Of a DNA stretch of 49,693 nt, positions 26,617 to 35,206 are shown piece by piece. The stretch spans positions 1-49,693 of the forward strand of contig CAMBUL010000009.1 in NCBI GenBank assembly GCA_945871065.1. The letters run 5' to 3'. Position 1 is the stretch's first letter, and each line of letters starts with the position of its first letter. The position numbers and the translations under genes were made by a program. The notes under the pieces are model-generated. The model searched no databases, was not told where the DNA came from, and was given only the letters and a program-made list of their open reading frames with translations. Source of the stretch: Chthoniobacter flavus. Lineage in GTDB: Bacteria; Verrucomicrobiota; Verrucomicrobiia; Chthoniobacterales; JACTMZ01.

Positions 26617-28827
26617 ATGGGCACCATGCTTGACTCCGCTCCGCGACCGGTCTCCCGCGAGCCTATCCCGCGTTGGGTGGGGGTGTCCCTGCTGCTTTGT
26701 TTGGCCGCGACGGTGGCCGCCGTGGGAGTAGCCGCCTACGCAAAATGGACCACCATCGGGAAAATTTCCGCGGTCAGTTTTTTGGAGGCGGCTCCCCACG
26801 CAGTGCGGTTACCATCCGGTGCCCGCGAAGAACATCTCGTACTGCCCAACGCGTCGGTCGATGCCCGCTGGTGGGTCGTCCATACCAAAAAGATGCTTCG
26901 CGATGGATCTTGGCGGGTCCGCGGGACAGCTCTGGACAATGCGCCGGACGGACGGGAAGTGCATTGGAGTTCGTTTCTCATGTGGCTTTTGGCGCTCTTG
27001 GCCTGGCTTCGTTCGTGGGGCACGGGGGATCCCGCGGAGTGGTTTGTGGCCGACGCGGCAGTGGCTGCCGGACCGCTATTGATGGTTTTTCTTTTGGGCG
27101 GTCTGGGCGTTTTGGCGCAACGCGCCTTCGGTTGGCTACCGGCAACTTTTTACCTCCTGACGTTATTGACCACGCAGGGTGTGGTGCGCACCTTCGAGCT
27201 TGGCGAAGCAGACCACCACGGCATCGTCTTGGCGTTTGCTTCGGCTTGTGCTCTTTGTCTGGTCGCTGGCGGTGCAGGCTTTGCGCGGCGCAAGGATGAA
27301 AGTGCCTCGCACTGGTTCATGGCGTCCGGCGCGGCTGGTGCTGCCGCGCTTTGGGTCAGTGCCTCGACGGCCTTGCCCATTCTGGCCGGGCTTGGGGCCG
27401 GCGGTTTTCTCACTGGCTGGGTTTTTGCCCGCAACAAAGAGCCGTCGCCCATCCGCCCCGACCTTTGGTTTGTTTGGGGCGTGGCCGGATGCCTCGGGAG
27501 CCTCGGCTTTTATCTCCTGGAATATTTCCCGCGGCACATGAGTTGGCGGTTGGAGGTCAACCATCCGCTCTATGCCTTCGCCTGGCTCGGTGGCTCGTGG
27601 CTGCTCTGCCGCCTCCTTGAAGGGCGGCGCGAGGGAAAGTTTCCGCTGGGCAAACCCGGAGACTGGATCAAGGCGGCACTTTGTGTCTTGGCGGTGGCCG
27701 CCCCGGTGGCCGCGATCGCCATGGTCGGCGACCGCGTTTTCTGGGTTTCCGACAGCTTCCTGCTCGCCCTGCATAAGGAGTATATCTCTGAATTCCAAAG
27801 CATCGCGGGCATCCTGCGTTCGAAGGGACAGGAGCAAAGCGCTCTCGTCTGGATCATCCTCTACTTCTGGATCTGGGTGATCTTTGCCGGGGCTTTGGCT
27901 TTGTCGATTTCCGGCAAGGGTGATGCACTGTTCCGCCGGGCGCTTTTGCTCTTGATCCCGGCGACGCTCATTATGCAAGTGCTCGCTTTCTGGCAGGTTC
28001 GCTGGTCGTCGGCTGCCTTTGCCCTCTGGGCGTTGTGGGGTCTGCTCGCCGTGGCCGCCTTGTTGCGATCGGATTCGGCAAGAGAGTGGCGCACCGCCGC
28101 GCTTTCCGTGGTGGCGGTAATTCCTTGGATCGCCTTGCTTCTTGGCCCGGTGCCCGCCGCAGCTTTTGCGACGAAGGCGGAAAGAACCTGCCTTGAGGCC
28201 CCGCTGGGCGAGGATGTCGGCGGCAATCTGTTGGTCCGCGATGTGACTCACCGCCTGTTGCAGGCCAGCCCGGGACAGGTCCCAACTGTTCTGACCGGAC
28301 CCAACACCTCGACCGAGATGGCCTACCATGGCGGCGTGCGCGTGCTCGGCACGCTTTACTGGGAAAATATGCCGGGTCTAAAAAAAGCGGCGGAGATGTT
28401 CGCCGCGACCACGGAGGAAGAAACCAAACGATTGCTGGAGGAGGCAGGAGTGACCCATATCGTGGTTCCTTCGTGGAGCAACTTCGGGGAGGCTTACGCC
28501 AAACTTCTGGCTAAAGCACAAGGTCAAGATTCGGCTGGCCCCTCTTACTTAGACAACGTGCTCAAAACCGAAGAGTTTCCGGTTTGGCTACGGCCCTTCG
28601 CTTACCCCATTCCGACTTCCACTGGAATCGATGCACAATCTGTACGTGTGGTGGCTTTTATTCCGGCGCAGAACAACTTCGAGGGTCACTTTTACCGAGG
28701 CATCTATCACTATGAATCCGGCCAACCAGACAAAGCACGCGCCCAATTCGAGCAGGCGCTGATTGTCCGTCCCGGGGAGCCACGGGTGCAGACCTACCTC
28801 GGGCAACTTGGGGCTGACGCACCGTGA
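26617..28827 (+). CDS. STT3/AglB-like oligosaccharyltransferase-type membrane protein with TPR end
   Basis: The 736-residue product has about 13 membrane helices to ~residue 515, then a soluble domain. The first external loop has DARWW (D82) and later DGREVHWSSFLMW; the second has GEADHHG (D199, H200, H201), the metal-binding DHH element of archaeal AglB/STT3. These fit the GT66 fold, which moves a lipid-linked glycan to protein Asn outside the membrane. The WWDYG sequon-binding motif is not evident; GTLYWENMPG lies at about the equivalent place. The C-terminal ~45 residues are one TPR-like unit (YRGIYHYESGQPDKARAQFEQAL). It overlaps the next gene by four bases. A general GT-C enzyme is the alternative. 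Confidence 0.72.
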   Translation: MGTMLDSAPRPVSREPIPRWVGVSLLLCLAATVAAVGVAAYAKWTTIGKISAVSFLEAAPHAVRLPSGAREEHLVLPNASVDARWWVVHTKKMLRDGSWRVRGTALDNAPDGREVHWSSFLMWLLALLAWLRSWGTGDPAEWFVADAAVAAGPLLMVFLLGGLGVLAQRAFGWLPATFYLLTLLTTQGVVRTFELGEADHHGIVLAFASACALCLVAGGAGFARRKDESASHWFMASGAAGAAALWVSASTALPILAGLGAGGFLTGWVFARNKEPSPIRPDLWFVWGVAGCLGSLGFYLLEYFPRHMSWRLEVNHPLYAFAWLGGSWLLCRLLEGRREGKFPLGKPGDWIKAALCVLAVAAPVAAIAMVGDRVFWVSDSFLLALHKEYISEFQSIAGILRSKGQEQSALVWIILYFWIWVIFAGALALSISGKGDALFRRALLLLIPATLIMQVLAFWQVRWSSAAFALWALWGLLAVAALLRSDSAREWRTAALSVVAVIPWIALLLGPVPAAAFATKAERTCLEAPLGEDVGGNLLVRDVTHRLLQASPGQVPTVLTGPNTSTEMAYHGGVRVLGTLYWENMPGLKKAAEMFAATTEEETKRLLEEAGVTHIVVPSWSNFGEAYAKLLAKAQGQDSAGPSYLDNVLKTEEFPVWLRPFAYPIPTSTGIDAQSVRVVAFIPAQNNFEGHFYRGIYHYESGQPDKARAQFEQALIVRPGEPRVQTYLGQLGADAP

Positions 28828-30290
28828 ACGGACGTCTGGTCATGGCCGGTCTTCTTGTGCTGGGCTCCGTTCTCATCGTCGCCGCGGCGCGCGGCACCCT
28901 TTGGTTCGACGAATTGCTTTCTCTGCAGTGGGCGCGCTCAGCGCAGCATCCTTGGCAACTTCTTGAGCTCTACCGCCACGACAACAACCATCCGCTCAAC
29001 ACACTTTGGCTAATGCTGGTCGGTGAAGACCGCCCTCCAATGGCTTATCGCGTCCTCTCTATCGCTTCCGGTATCGCCACGCTGGTCTTGGTCTGCATGG
29101 CGGCAGGGCGCATTTCGGCAAAATTCGCCTGGGTCCCTCTGCTCCTCGCGGCCACCTCGTTCCCGCTGGTGCTTTATGCCAGCGAAGCACGGGGTTATGC
29201 CCCGGCACTGGCCTGTCTGCTCGGCGCTTGGCTGGTCGTGTCCGCGCGGATGGAAAATGGACTGCTTTGGCGCGTTCCATTGTTTTGGCTCCTCTGCCTC
29301 GGGGCAATTTTTGCCCACGGAACCTCGCTTGTCATCCTCGCTGCGCTCGGCCTTTATTTCTTGGTTGATCGGCGGGCTCAAGGGGCGGGCTGGACCCGGC
29401 TGGCCGGAGGCGGCGCGCTCTGGTTCGGTTTGCCTCTGGTTGTCGCCGCGGCCTTCTGGTTTTTTTATCTGCGGCCAATGATCATTGCCGGGGGTCCGGA
29501 ATACACTCTGCCGGTGGTCCTGGCCCAATTCTTCGGATACGCCCTCGGTCTTCCCGGGGCGGGAGGGGGGCATCTGGTGCTGGGCTTGGGCGGGCTTTTG
29601 TTGACCGCGGCTGCTCTGGTTTTCGGGCGCTTTCCCGACTTGGCCACCCGCGTGTTTTTCGTGGGGGCCGTTTTGGTTTTTCCCGCGTTGTCCTTGGCGG
29701 CGACCGACACGACCTATCTTTACTTCCGCTATTTTCTGGTCAGCCTGCCTTTTCTTTATCTCTTGGGCGCACCCTTGGCGGCACAGATTGCCGGGCTGTC
29801 CCGCGGCTGGCGGGTCGTGGGCTCAGTAGCCCTTGCCGCCGTGGTTCTTGGTCAAGCTCCCCGCGTGGCCCAATTGATCGCTTTGGGGCGGGGGGATTAT
29901 GTCACCGCGCTGCGGGTCGTGGCCGAAGATTCCTCGCCGGTCAAAACTATGGTCGCCAATAACGAAATGCAGGTCGGTTTTGTCCTTGGTCACTATAAAA
30001 AATCCCATCCCGAGCTAGGTCCGTTGGTCCTCGTGCCGCAACGGCAAGCGGCAGACCAGACCGCTGAATGGATTGTTTTTCTCACCCAGGATGATCCCCC
30101 GGCATCTCCGCAGCCGGCAATCGTGCTGCACGGATCAAGTTACCGCTTTGTCAGCATGCACCGATCCGCTCCGGTCTCGGGCGCTCATTGGGCGCTTTAT
30201 CGCCGATCTGGCTTCGATCAAATCAGCCCCACCCCAACCGGAGGCGAACCCAAAGAACAGGGAGAGATCACGGTCAGAGACGGAGAATGA
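28824..30290 (+). CDS. GT39/ArnT-like membrane glycosyltransferase
   Basis: The 488-residue GT-C membrane protein starts with GTG inside the stop of the STT3-like gene (GTGA overlap). Early motifs are TLWFDELLSLQWAR (catalytic-type Asp-Glu in the first loop) and HDNNHPLNTLWL, then ASEARGYAPALACLLGAWLV, as in Dol-P-Man:protein mannosyltransferase and ArnT-like families, which use a polyprenyl-phosphate sugar. About ten helices follow, then a ~150-residue extracytoplasmic part. Translational coupling implies a joint role with the STT3-like protein, for example building or transferring a glycan on exported proteins. The substrate cannot be told from sequence. Confidence 0.78.
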   Translation: MNGRLVMAGLLVLGSVLIVAAARGTLWFDELLSLQWARSAQHPWQLLELYRHDNNHPLNTLWLMLVGEDRPPMAYRVLSIASGIATLVLVCMAAGRISAKFAWVPLLLAATSFPLVLYASEARGYAPALACLLGAWLVVSARMENGLLWRVPLFWLLCLGAIFAHGTSLVILAALGLYFLVDRRAQGAGWTRLAGGGALWFGLPLVVAAAFWFFYLRPMIIAGGPEYTLPVVLAQFFGYALGLPGAGGGHLVLGLGGLLLTAAALVFGRFPDLATRVFFVGAVLVFPALSLAATDTTYLYFRYFLVSLPFLYLLGAPLAAQIAGLSRGWRVVGSVALAAVVLGQAPRVAQLIALGRGDYVTALRVVAEDSSPVKTMVANNEMQVGFVLGHYKKSHPELGPLVLVPQRQAADQTAEWIVFLTQDDPPASPQPAIVLHGSSYRFVSMHRSAPVSGAHWALYRRSGFDQISPTPTGGEPKEQGEITVRDGE

Positions 30291-30298
30291 CAGTCCAC

Positions 30299-30449
30299 AG
30301 CCGAGTCCGCGAGACGGGTCGCCCGGCGACCAAAATGTGGAAGGTAAACCTTTAGGATTGTCCCGAGAGGCTGTTTCGCTCCGGGGTTCCGGCGGAAAAC
30401 TTTCTTCCTTGATTTGGTCGCAGCGGCACCCCGTGTGCCAGACTCGGCT
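30299..30449. repeat. Dispersed 3'-end repeat, copy R4
   Basis: This starts 9 bp after the GT39-like stop. The ends are an inverted repeat (AGCCGAGTC at 30299 and GACTCGGCT at 30441). The left end plus GAGACGGGTCGCC also appears inverted in R3. The core GGAAGGTAAAC ... GGCGGAAAACTTTCTTCC is a diverged version of the core in R1 and R3. The rest of the 30291-30694 gap shows only the palindrome at 30548. Confidence 0.65.
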
Positions 30450-30547
30450 ATGGCCGGGGTCTGGTTCGGTTCGGTCAAAAAGCCTGCGAAGCCCCATGAA
30501 TAAAGGATGCGCAGGCATTTGGATGGACCCCAAAGCACCCGCCGAAA

Positions 30548-30565
30548 AGTGACAAAAAATTCACA
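30548..30565 (+). promoter_or_regulatory. TGTGA-N8-TCACA palindrome, copy 7
   Basis: The site reads AGTGACAAAAAATTCACA, with one mismatch in the left arm and an 8-base spacer. It lies 129 bp before the ATG of the PEP-CTERM gene, the longest distance in the set. Confidence 0.6.
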
Positions 30566-30694
30566 ATCTTTTGCTCCCGCCGCCCCGTCCGGCTGTGCAT
30601 ATTGCTGCTGTCAAAAAGACAAAACTCTCACCTTCCACCGAAACCCAAGGCAATTCCTTCACTCCTCTCTCAAACAACCAACCCAAAAAAATCC

Positions 30695-31675
30695 ATGAAA
30701 ACACTACCTCGCAAATTACGCACGCTCGCGCTTGCTGCTGGAACTCTCGCGGTCACGGCAACAGGGGCTAAAGCCGCCCAAGCCGGTACTTACGCCGCCA
30801 ACGACCTGCTTATGTTTTTCCAAAACCCATCCGCAACCGGAGGAACAGTCGGTCTATCAGATGTCGTTTACTTCAATCTCGGCAGCACGTTCAATGTGTT
30901 CCGCGATGCGGCCACGCCAAGCTCGGGAGCTTTTGGTTCCACCATCTCCTTGGGCAACATCAACAGCATTCTGACCTCAAGTTACGGAGCGGACTGGACG
31001 GGTCTATCCTCCTCGATCTTCTTCGGGGCCAATGGTCAGAACGGCTCGACGTCGGCAGCCAACACATCCACGTCAAACGGCGATTTTGCGCGCACTGTGT
31101 ACATCACCAAGGCGCGCACGTCCGTTGGTTCCGTTGGCCAAGCCAACTCGGTTTCCCCTCTATACGCCCCCTCGCAGACGGCTGTGGCCGGCCAAATCGC
31201 AGGAGCCAATGCTATCAGTGGCATGACCCAACCGGGGGTTGTGGCCGTTGGTGATACTCTACTCGACGGCTACAACCCGTTTTTCAATGGCGCCCCGGCC
31301 AATGCTTACAGCGACGTCATTCCCGGCGGCTTGGTGAATAACATCAGCAGCACAAGAACTTCCTTAGGTTCTATCTCCAATATTGTGGGTGCGCTTGATC
31401 TTTATCGTGTCGCCAAAACGAGCGGAACCGGAACGACGAGCGCGTCCATCTGGCAAAACTCCAACAACATCATAGCAACATATTCCAACAACTTCGGAGT
31501 GGGTGGGGGTGGCTCCGCTGCCGCCTACTACCTCGGCACCATCACGCTTGGTGACAACGGCGACGTCAATTTCACCGCTGTTCCTGAGCCGTCCACCTAC
31601 GCTTTGCTCGCTTTGGCCGCGGCCGGCCTGGGTGCGCATGTCATCCGTCGCCGTCGCCGTCAAGCGAATGCCTAA
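30695..31675 (+). CDS. PEP-CTERM surface protein, long copy of a duplicated pair
   Basis: The 326-residue exported protein has a signal peptide (RKLRTLALAAGTLAVTATGAKAAQA), a Ser/Thr/Gly/Asn-rich body (ANDLLMFFQNP, DVVYFNLGSTFNVFRDAA) and the PEP-CTERM tail VPEPSTYALLALAAAGLG ... RRRRRQ. It should be processed by exosortase and exposed at the surface. Residues ~25-295 are nearly identical, at DNA level too, to the product of 35207-36511, which has a different C-terminus. ATG 30695 starts directly before the signal peptide. The PstS-like gene follows after 45 bp in the same direction and is probably co-transcribed. Confidence 0.9.
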   Translation: MKTLPRKLRTLALAAGTLAVTATGAKAAQAGTYAANDLLMFFQNPSATGGTVGLSDVVYFNLGSTFNVFRDAATPSSGAFGSTISLGNINSILTSSYGADWTGLSSSIFFGANGQNGSTSAANTSTSNGDFARTVYITKARTSVGSVGQANSVSPLYAPSQTAVAGQIAGANAISGMTQPGVVAVGDTLLDGYNPFFNGAPANAYSDVIPGGLVNNISSTRTSLGSISNIVGALDLYRVAKTSGTGTTSASIWQNSNNIIATYSNNFGVGGGGSAAAYYLGTITLGDNGDVNFTAVPEPSTYALLALAAAGLGAHVIRRRRRQANA

Positions 31676-31720
31676 TTCCACAACCAAACCCAACATCCAC
31701 AAACAACTAATCCTAATACC

Positions 31721-33055
31721 ATGAAACTCAAAACCATCCTCGCCGCTACTCTTGCGGCCGGCATCACCTCGTCAGCCCTGGCGCAGACGACGGAAATTAC
31801 GATCACGGGGGCCACGGCCTTCCGCCAAGCCTCCATGCAAGCCATCTATAACGCCTACTCCTCGGTCGGCGCCCTCGGCAACACCTTCAACGTGTGCCAC
31901 GACTTCACCGGGAATAACCTCTCGCAGCTGATCGCCTCGAATAAAGCGGTCTTCTCGGGCACCTTCCCCGGCATCACCGGCACCACCGTGATCCGCACAT
32001 CGTTCAACGGCTCCGCTGAGGGCTTGAACGCCATCGCGGGCAACAACAATCCGACGTTCCTGCAAGCTGCGGCACTGCTAAATACGGGCAGTATCCAAGG
32101 AAGCACGGCGACGCCTACCCAAACCCTCCGTCCCAAGTTCAGCTTCTCCGACGTCTATCAGAGCACGACTCCGATTGACAACGAGGTGCTCAATCCGGTT
32201 GGTGCTTCCACCGTCGGTGTGGTGACTTTCGCCATGATTGCCAACGAAGGTGCTCCGGCCGATCTCACCAATGTCACTATCCAGCAAGCGCGCCAACTGT
32301 GGACTTCCGGCATCCAGCCCTTGTCGCTCTTCACCGGAGATCCGAATGACACGAGTTTGGTTTTTGCCACGGGCCGCAATGACGGTTCCGGCACACGTGC
32401 TGCTTATTTAACTGAGTGGACCTACGGTGTCGCCAACTTGGTCAACCAATACATCACGACTGCCAGTGGAAACTCTACCGCCATCACGCGCATCACCCTC
32501 GTGCCCGCCAATGGTCTCGGATCGGGTAACTTCACGACCAGTGGCACGGGCAATGCTTCCACCTTGTGGGGTAACTCCGCAACTGGCAATGGTGGCTATA
32601 GCAGCAGCTCGGCCCTCCGCACCGTGATGGGTCTTCCCAGCACGACTGTGGACGTTTACAATGGTGTCGACAATTCGCCCGATATCTCAGCAGCTAACGT
32701 CCTGCTCTTGACTTGGCTCTCTACAGCGGATTCTAAAAATGCTGCTGCAGCTGGTGGAAAGATCCTGACATACAACGGCGTAGGTGTGACCCCAATTGAT
32801 GCCGCAGGTTCTTATTTGAGTTCTGGTTTCAACGAAGCGGACTTCAAGAAAATCGCCTCCGGTACCTACTCGGCTTGGAGCTACCAGCACCTCTACTACT
32901 ACGGTTCGCTCACGGCCAATGAGACCACATGGTATGATGCGATGAAAGCCACTTGGATCCCAGAAGGCCTTGCCACCACATCCAACGGCTTGGAGTTGGG
33001 TGATATGGCGGTGAGCCGTCCAAACGACGGCAGCCCAATCGTCGCACCTTTCTAA
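31721..33055 (+). CDS. Exported PstS-like substrate-binding-fold protein
   Basis: The 444-residue product has a signal peptide (KLKTILAATLAAGITSSALA) and an N-terminus TEITITGATAFRQASMQAIYNAY, as in PstS-type phosphate-binding proteins. Later, ATGRNDGSGTRAAYLTEWTYG resembles the SGTR phosphate-binding loop. The body is rich in Ser, Thr, Asn and Gly, unlike typical transport proteins, and no permease genes follow. It may be a surface or extracellular protein that binds phosphate or another oxyanion. It is the second gene after the PEP-CTERM gene and ends at a strong terminator. Confidence 0.65.
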   Translation: MKLKTILAATLAAGITSSALAQTTEITITGATAFRQASMQAIYNAYSSVGALGNTFNVCHDFTGNNLSQLIASNKAVFSGTFPGITGTTVIRTSFNGSAEGLNAIAGNNNPTFLQAAALLNTGSIQGSTATPTQTLRPKFSFSDVYQSTTPIDNEVLNPVGASTVGVVTFAMIANEGAPADLTNVTIQQARQLWTSGIQPLSLFTGDPNDTSLVFATGRNDGSGTRAAYLTEWTYGVANLVNQYITTASGNSTAITRITLVPANGLGSGNFTTSGTGNASTLWGNSATGNGGYSSSSALRTVMGLPSTTVDVYNGVDNSPDISAANVLLLTWLSTADSKNAAAAGGKILTYNGVGVTPIDAAGSYLSSGFNEADFKKIASGTYSAWSYQHLYYYGSLTANETTWYDAMKATWIPEGLATTSNGLELGDMAVSRPNDGSPIVAPF

Positions 33056-33079
33056 TACCGAGAAACATTGAAATCACGA

Positions 33080-33109
33080 ACCGGCACCCTTATGGGTGCC
33101 GGTTTTTTT
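33080..33109 (+). terminator. Rho-independent terminator
   Basis: A 10-bp stem (ACCGGCACCC / GGGTGCCGGT) with a TTAT loop is followed by six T, 24 bp after the PstS-like stop. It ends the PEP-CTERM/PstS-like unit. Confidence 0.93.
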
Positions 33110-33221
33110 CTATAGTGCTTACCGTGAAAAGAGATGACGAAGATGTCGCCCGAGATAATGCTTAGAAATTGTCTGTGGGTGCTACTATTCAACTCAGCAC
33201 CTCGAATTTTCGCTTAAGAGC

Positions 33222-33971
33222 ATGAAAAACCTGATTAAAACTCCATTTTTCTTCCCGTCTCTTTTACTGGTCTTGGCCATAATGTCGGTTACTGGGTTGT
33301 TCATTACGACCACCGATTACGAAGGCCAGGGAGAACAGGTGCGCTCCTCAGTTCGGCAGCTTGATTCCAACCGCGATGCCAAGCCAGCTGCACTCCTTTT
33401 CTCTAACACCGCCGATATCAGCAAAACGGAGTCTGGCGATTTGTTAACCCGCGGATTTTCTACGGGCGCAGTCGCGCCATCGTCGGCCCGATCGGGTAGG
33501 TCGGCTTCGCCCTTGCCATCCAAAACTTCTGAATTCAATTCGCCCGAAACCGAGACGGGTATTGGAGGACGCAGTGATCCGGGCATGGTTTCCAAAGTAT
33601 CAACCGCCAGCGAAGTTCCTCGCCCAACCGAGGGAGTTGGTTTTGTCGTTGGCGCCTCGCAAGGATCGGAATTGGTTATCCCGGTGCCGCCCGGAGAAAA
33701 AGTTCCCGCCTTGTTTCTCGACGAGGCTCCACGACCACTCCCTCAACAAAAAATGCTGGACCGTATGGCGGCGGAATTCAATGAAGCCGTGTCTAATCCA
33801 CCTCCAGGGGTCAGTGTCGAGGAGGTATGGGAGCAAGCCCGGCTCAGTGCCGATGAGAAATACCGCATTCTTTTCGGGTATGCTGCCTACAATGCTCACC
33901 ACTTGCAGGCGGCCAAGGAAGCAGTGCGTGAGAAGAGGGCTCTTCAAGCGACAGCACCACCAACCCAATGA
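33222..33971 (+). CDS. Single-span membrane protein, function unknown
   Basis: The 249-residue product has one N-terminal helix (FFFPSLLLVLAIMSVTGLFI), probably an uncleaved anchor, then a Ser/Pro/Thr-rich disordered stretch to ~150. The C-terminal ~85 residues look folded and helical (QQKMLDRMAAEFNEAV, EEVWEQARLSADEKYRILFGYAAYNAHHLQAAKEAVREKRA). No family is recognised. It lies after a terminator, so it has its own promoter, and converges on the Sel1-repeat gene with 39 bp between stops. Lower GC than the neighbours is visible. Confidence 0.6.
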   Translation: MKNLIKTPFFFPSLLLVLAIMSVTGLFITTTDYEGQGEQVRSSVRQLDSNRDAKPAALLFSNTADISKTESGDLLTRGFSTGAVAPSSARSGRSASPLPSKTSEFNSPETETGIGGRSDPGMVSKVSTASEVPRPTEGVGFVVGASQGSELVIPVPPGEKVPALFLDEAPRPLPQQKMLDRMAAEFNEAVSNPPPGVSVEEVWEQARLSADEKYRILFGYAAYNAHHLQAAKEAVREKRALQATAPPTQ

Positions 33972-34010
33972 ACGCATTCTGTTAAACCCATGCGTCAGTA
34001 GATGCCGCTG

Positions 34011-34970
34011 TCAGTCAATTTTGGGATCAGCTGTTTTGTTTTCTGAAAGCCCCTTAGTAGGCTCTTTTTTCTGAACGTCTCCCCGAGCTTTAGTGCGGAT
34101 CAGCTGCCGAGCGACATCAGCACGAGCCCGTTGAGCCAGATCAGGGGGAATAGACATAAAGATTTCCTTGAGTGTTTTATCAGCCAGAGGCTCGCTTTGG
34201 TCCACGGCCATGTAGAGCCACATCAGGGCCTCTTGACGGTTTTCGCTGGCCGGCGATTCAACTCCCATCAAATGCGCGAGGTTGGATTGACCCTTGGCAT
34301 CACCCTGCTCAGCGGATCGGCGAAACCATAGCATGGCTCGCTCGCGGTCCTTATAGCGCGCTTCTGGTCCCAGACCTTGCCGGCAGATGATACCCATCTT
34401 GTTTTGGCAGGCAGGATTGCCCGCCTCGGCGGCTTTGAGGACGAGGGGATAAGCCTTCTCGCGGTCAGGCATCATGAGAGCGTCTCCGAGAAAGTAAACT
34501 TGCCCAACGGTAGCCACCGCATCCGGGTCGCCAGAGGCAGCGGCTTTATCGAGCCACTCAAGGCTCTCCTCGTGATTGCGCTCGATGGTCTTACCCTGCC
34601 GAAGCATGAGACCGAGATTTAGTTGCGATTTGGCTGATCCAGCCGCGGCTCCTCTGCGGAACCATTCCAGAGCTTTGGCTTCGCTCTTTTTCACGACTAT
34701 ACCATTGAAGTGGAAATAACCCATGCTGGTGATCGCGTCCGTGTTGCCTTGTTCGGCAGATTTTTCGATCCACTCGAGCGCTTTCTTTTCGTCTTTCGGC
34801 ATGCCCTCTCCCCGGAAGTAAGCTCGGCCCAGTTGAAATTGGGCCCCCGCGTCTCCGGCTGCCGCGGCGGTCGCGAGCTCTTGCAGGTCGGTTGAGTCGG
34901 CGTCCTTTGCTGCGTGGACAAGCTGCACGGACAAGACGGCCAAGGCAACGGTGAGGGTTCTTAGATTCAT
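34011..34970 (-). CDS. Periplasmic Sel1-repeat (SLR) protein
   Basis: The 319-residue product has a signal peptide (RTLTVALAVLSVQLVHA) and about six Sel1/TPR-like repeats of ~36 residues. Typical lines are AQFQLGRAYFRGEGMPKDEKKALEWIEKSAEQG, written here in part only (LGRAYFRGEG, ALEWIEKSAEQG), and LNLGLMLRQGK, MLWFRRSAEQG, SNLAHLMG. Sel1 repeats form solenoids that bind other proteins; many exported ones act in envelope processes. A copy of the repeated palindrome lies 36 bp upstream, the closest in the set. The C-terminus is charged and probably disordered. Confidence 0.9.
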   Translation of the reverse strand: MNLRTLTVALAVLSVQLVHAAKDADSTDLQELATAAAAGDAGAQFQLGRAYFRGEGMPKDEKKALEWIEKSAEQGNTDAITSMGYFHFNGIVVKKSEAKALEWFRRGAAAGSAKSQLNLGLMLRQGKTIERNHEESLEWLDKAAASGDPDAVATVGQVYFLGDALMMPDREKAYPLVLKAAEAGNPACQNKMGIICRQGLGPEARYKDRERAMLWFRRSAEQGDAKGQSNLAHLMGVESPASENRQEALMWLYMAVDQSEPLADKTLKEIFMSIPPDLAQRARADVARQLIRTKARGDVQKKEPTKGLSENKTADPKID

Positions 34971-35006
34971 TAGTAAAGGCTATAGCCGATTGGGCCGCCC
35001 TTGTGT

Positions 35007-35024
35007 TGTGACTTTTTTGTCACT
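35007..35024 (-). promoter_or_regulatory. TGTGA-N8-TCACA palindrome, copy 8
   Basis: In gene orientation the site reads AGTGACAAAAAAGTCACA, with one arm mismatch and an 8-base spacer. It lies 36 bp before the Sel1-repeat ATG. Its spacer is all A except for the flanking C and G. Confidence 0.62.
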
Positions 35025-35150
35025 TCCGCCACTTCCGCGCCAAGCTTGACTGCACCGTAGCAAAGGATCAGGGGTCGAGGCCCCGAGCAGTTTTCCTGCG
35101 CCCGGATGACTAGGACCAGAGAGGGTTTGGGCCGGCCGACCGAGATCAAT

Positions 35151-35168
35151 TGTGACAAAATGTTCACG
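35151..35168 (+). promoter_or_regulatory. TGTGA-N8-TCACA palindrome, copy 9
   Basis: The site reads TGTGACAAAATGTTCACG: an exact left arm, one right-arm mismatch and an 8-base spacer. It lies 38 bp before the start of the duplicated surface protein. It is separated from copy 8 by 126 bp, so each divergent gene has its own site. Confidence 0.62.
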
Positions 35169-35206
35169 AACTGTCGCTGGAGCTTGCCACTTAAAAGTGC
35201 AATATC

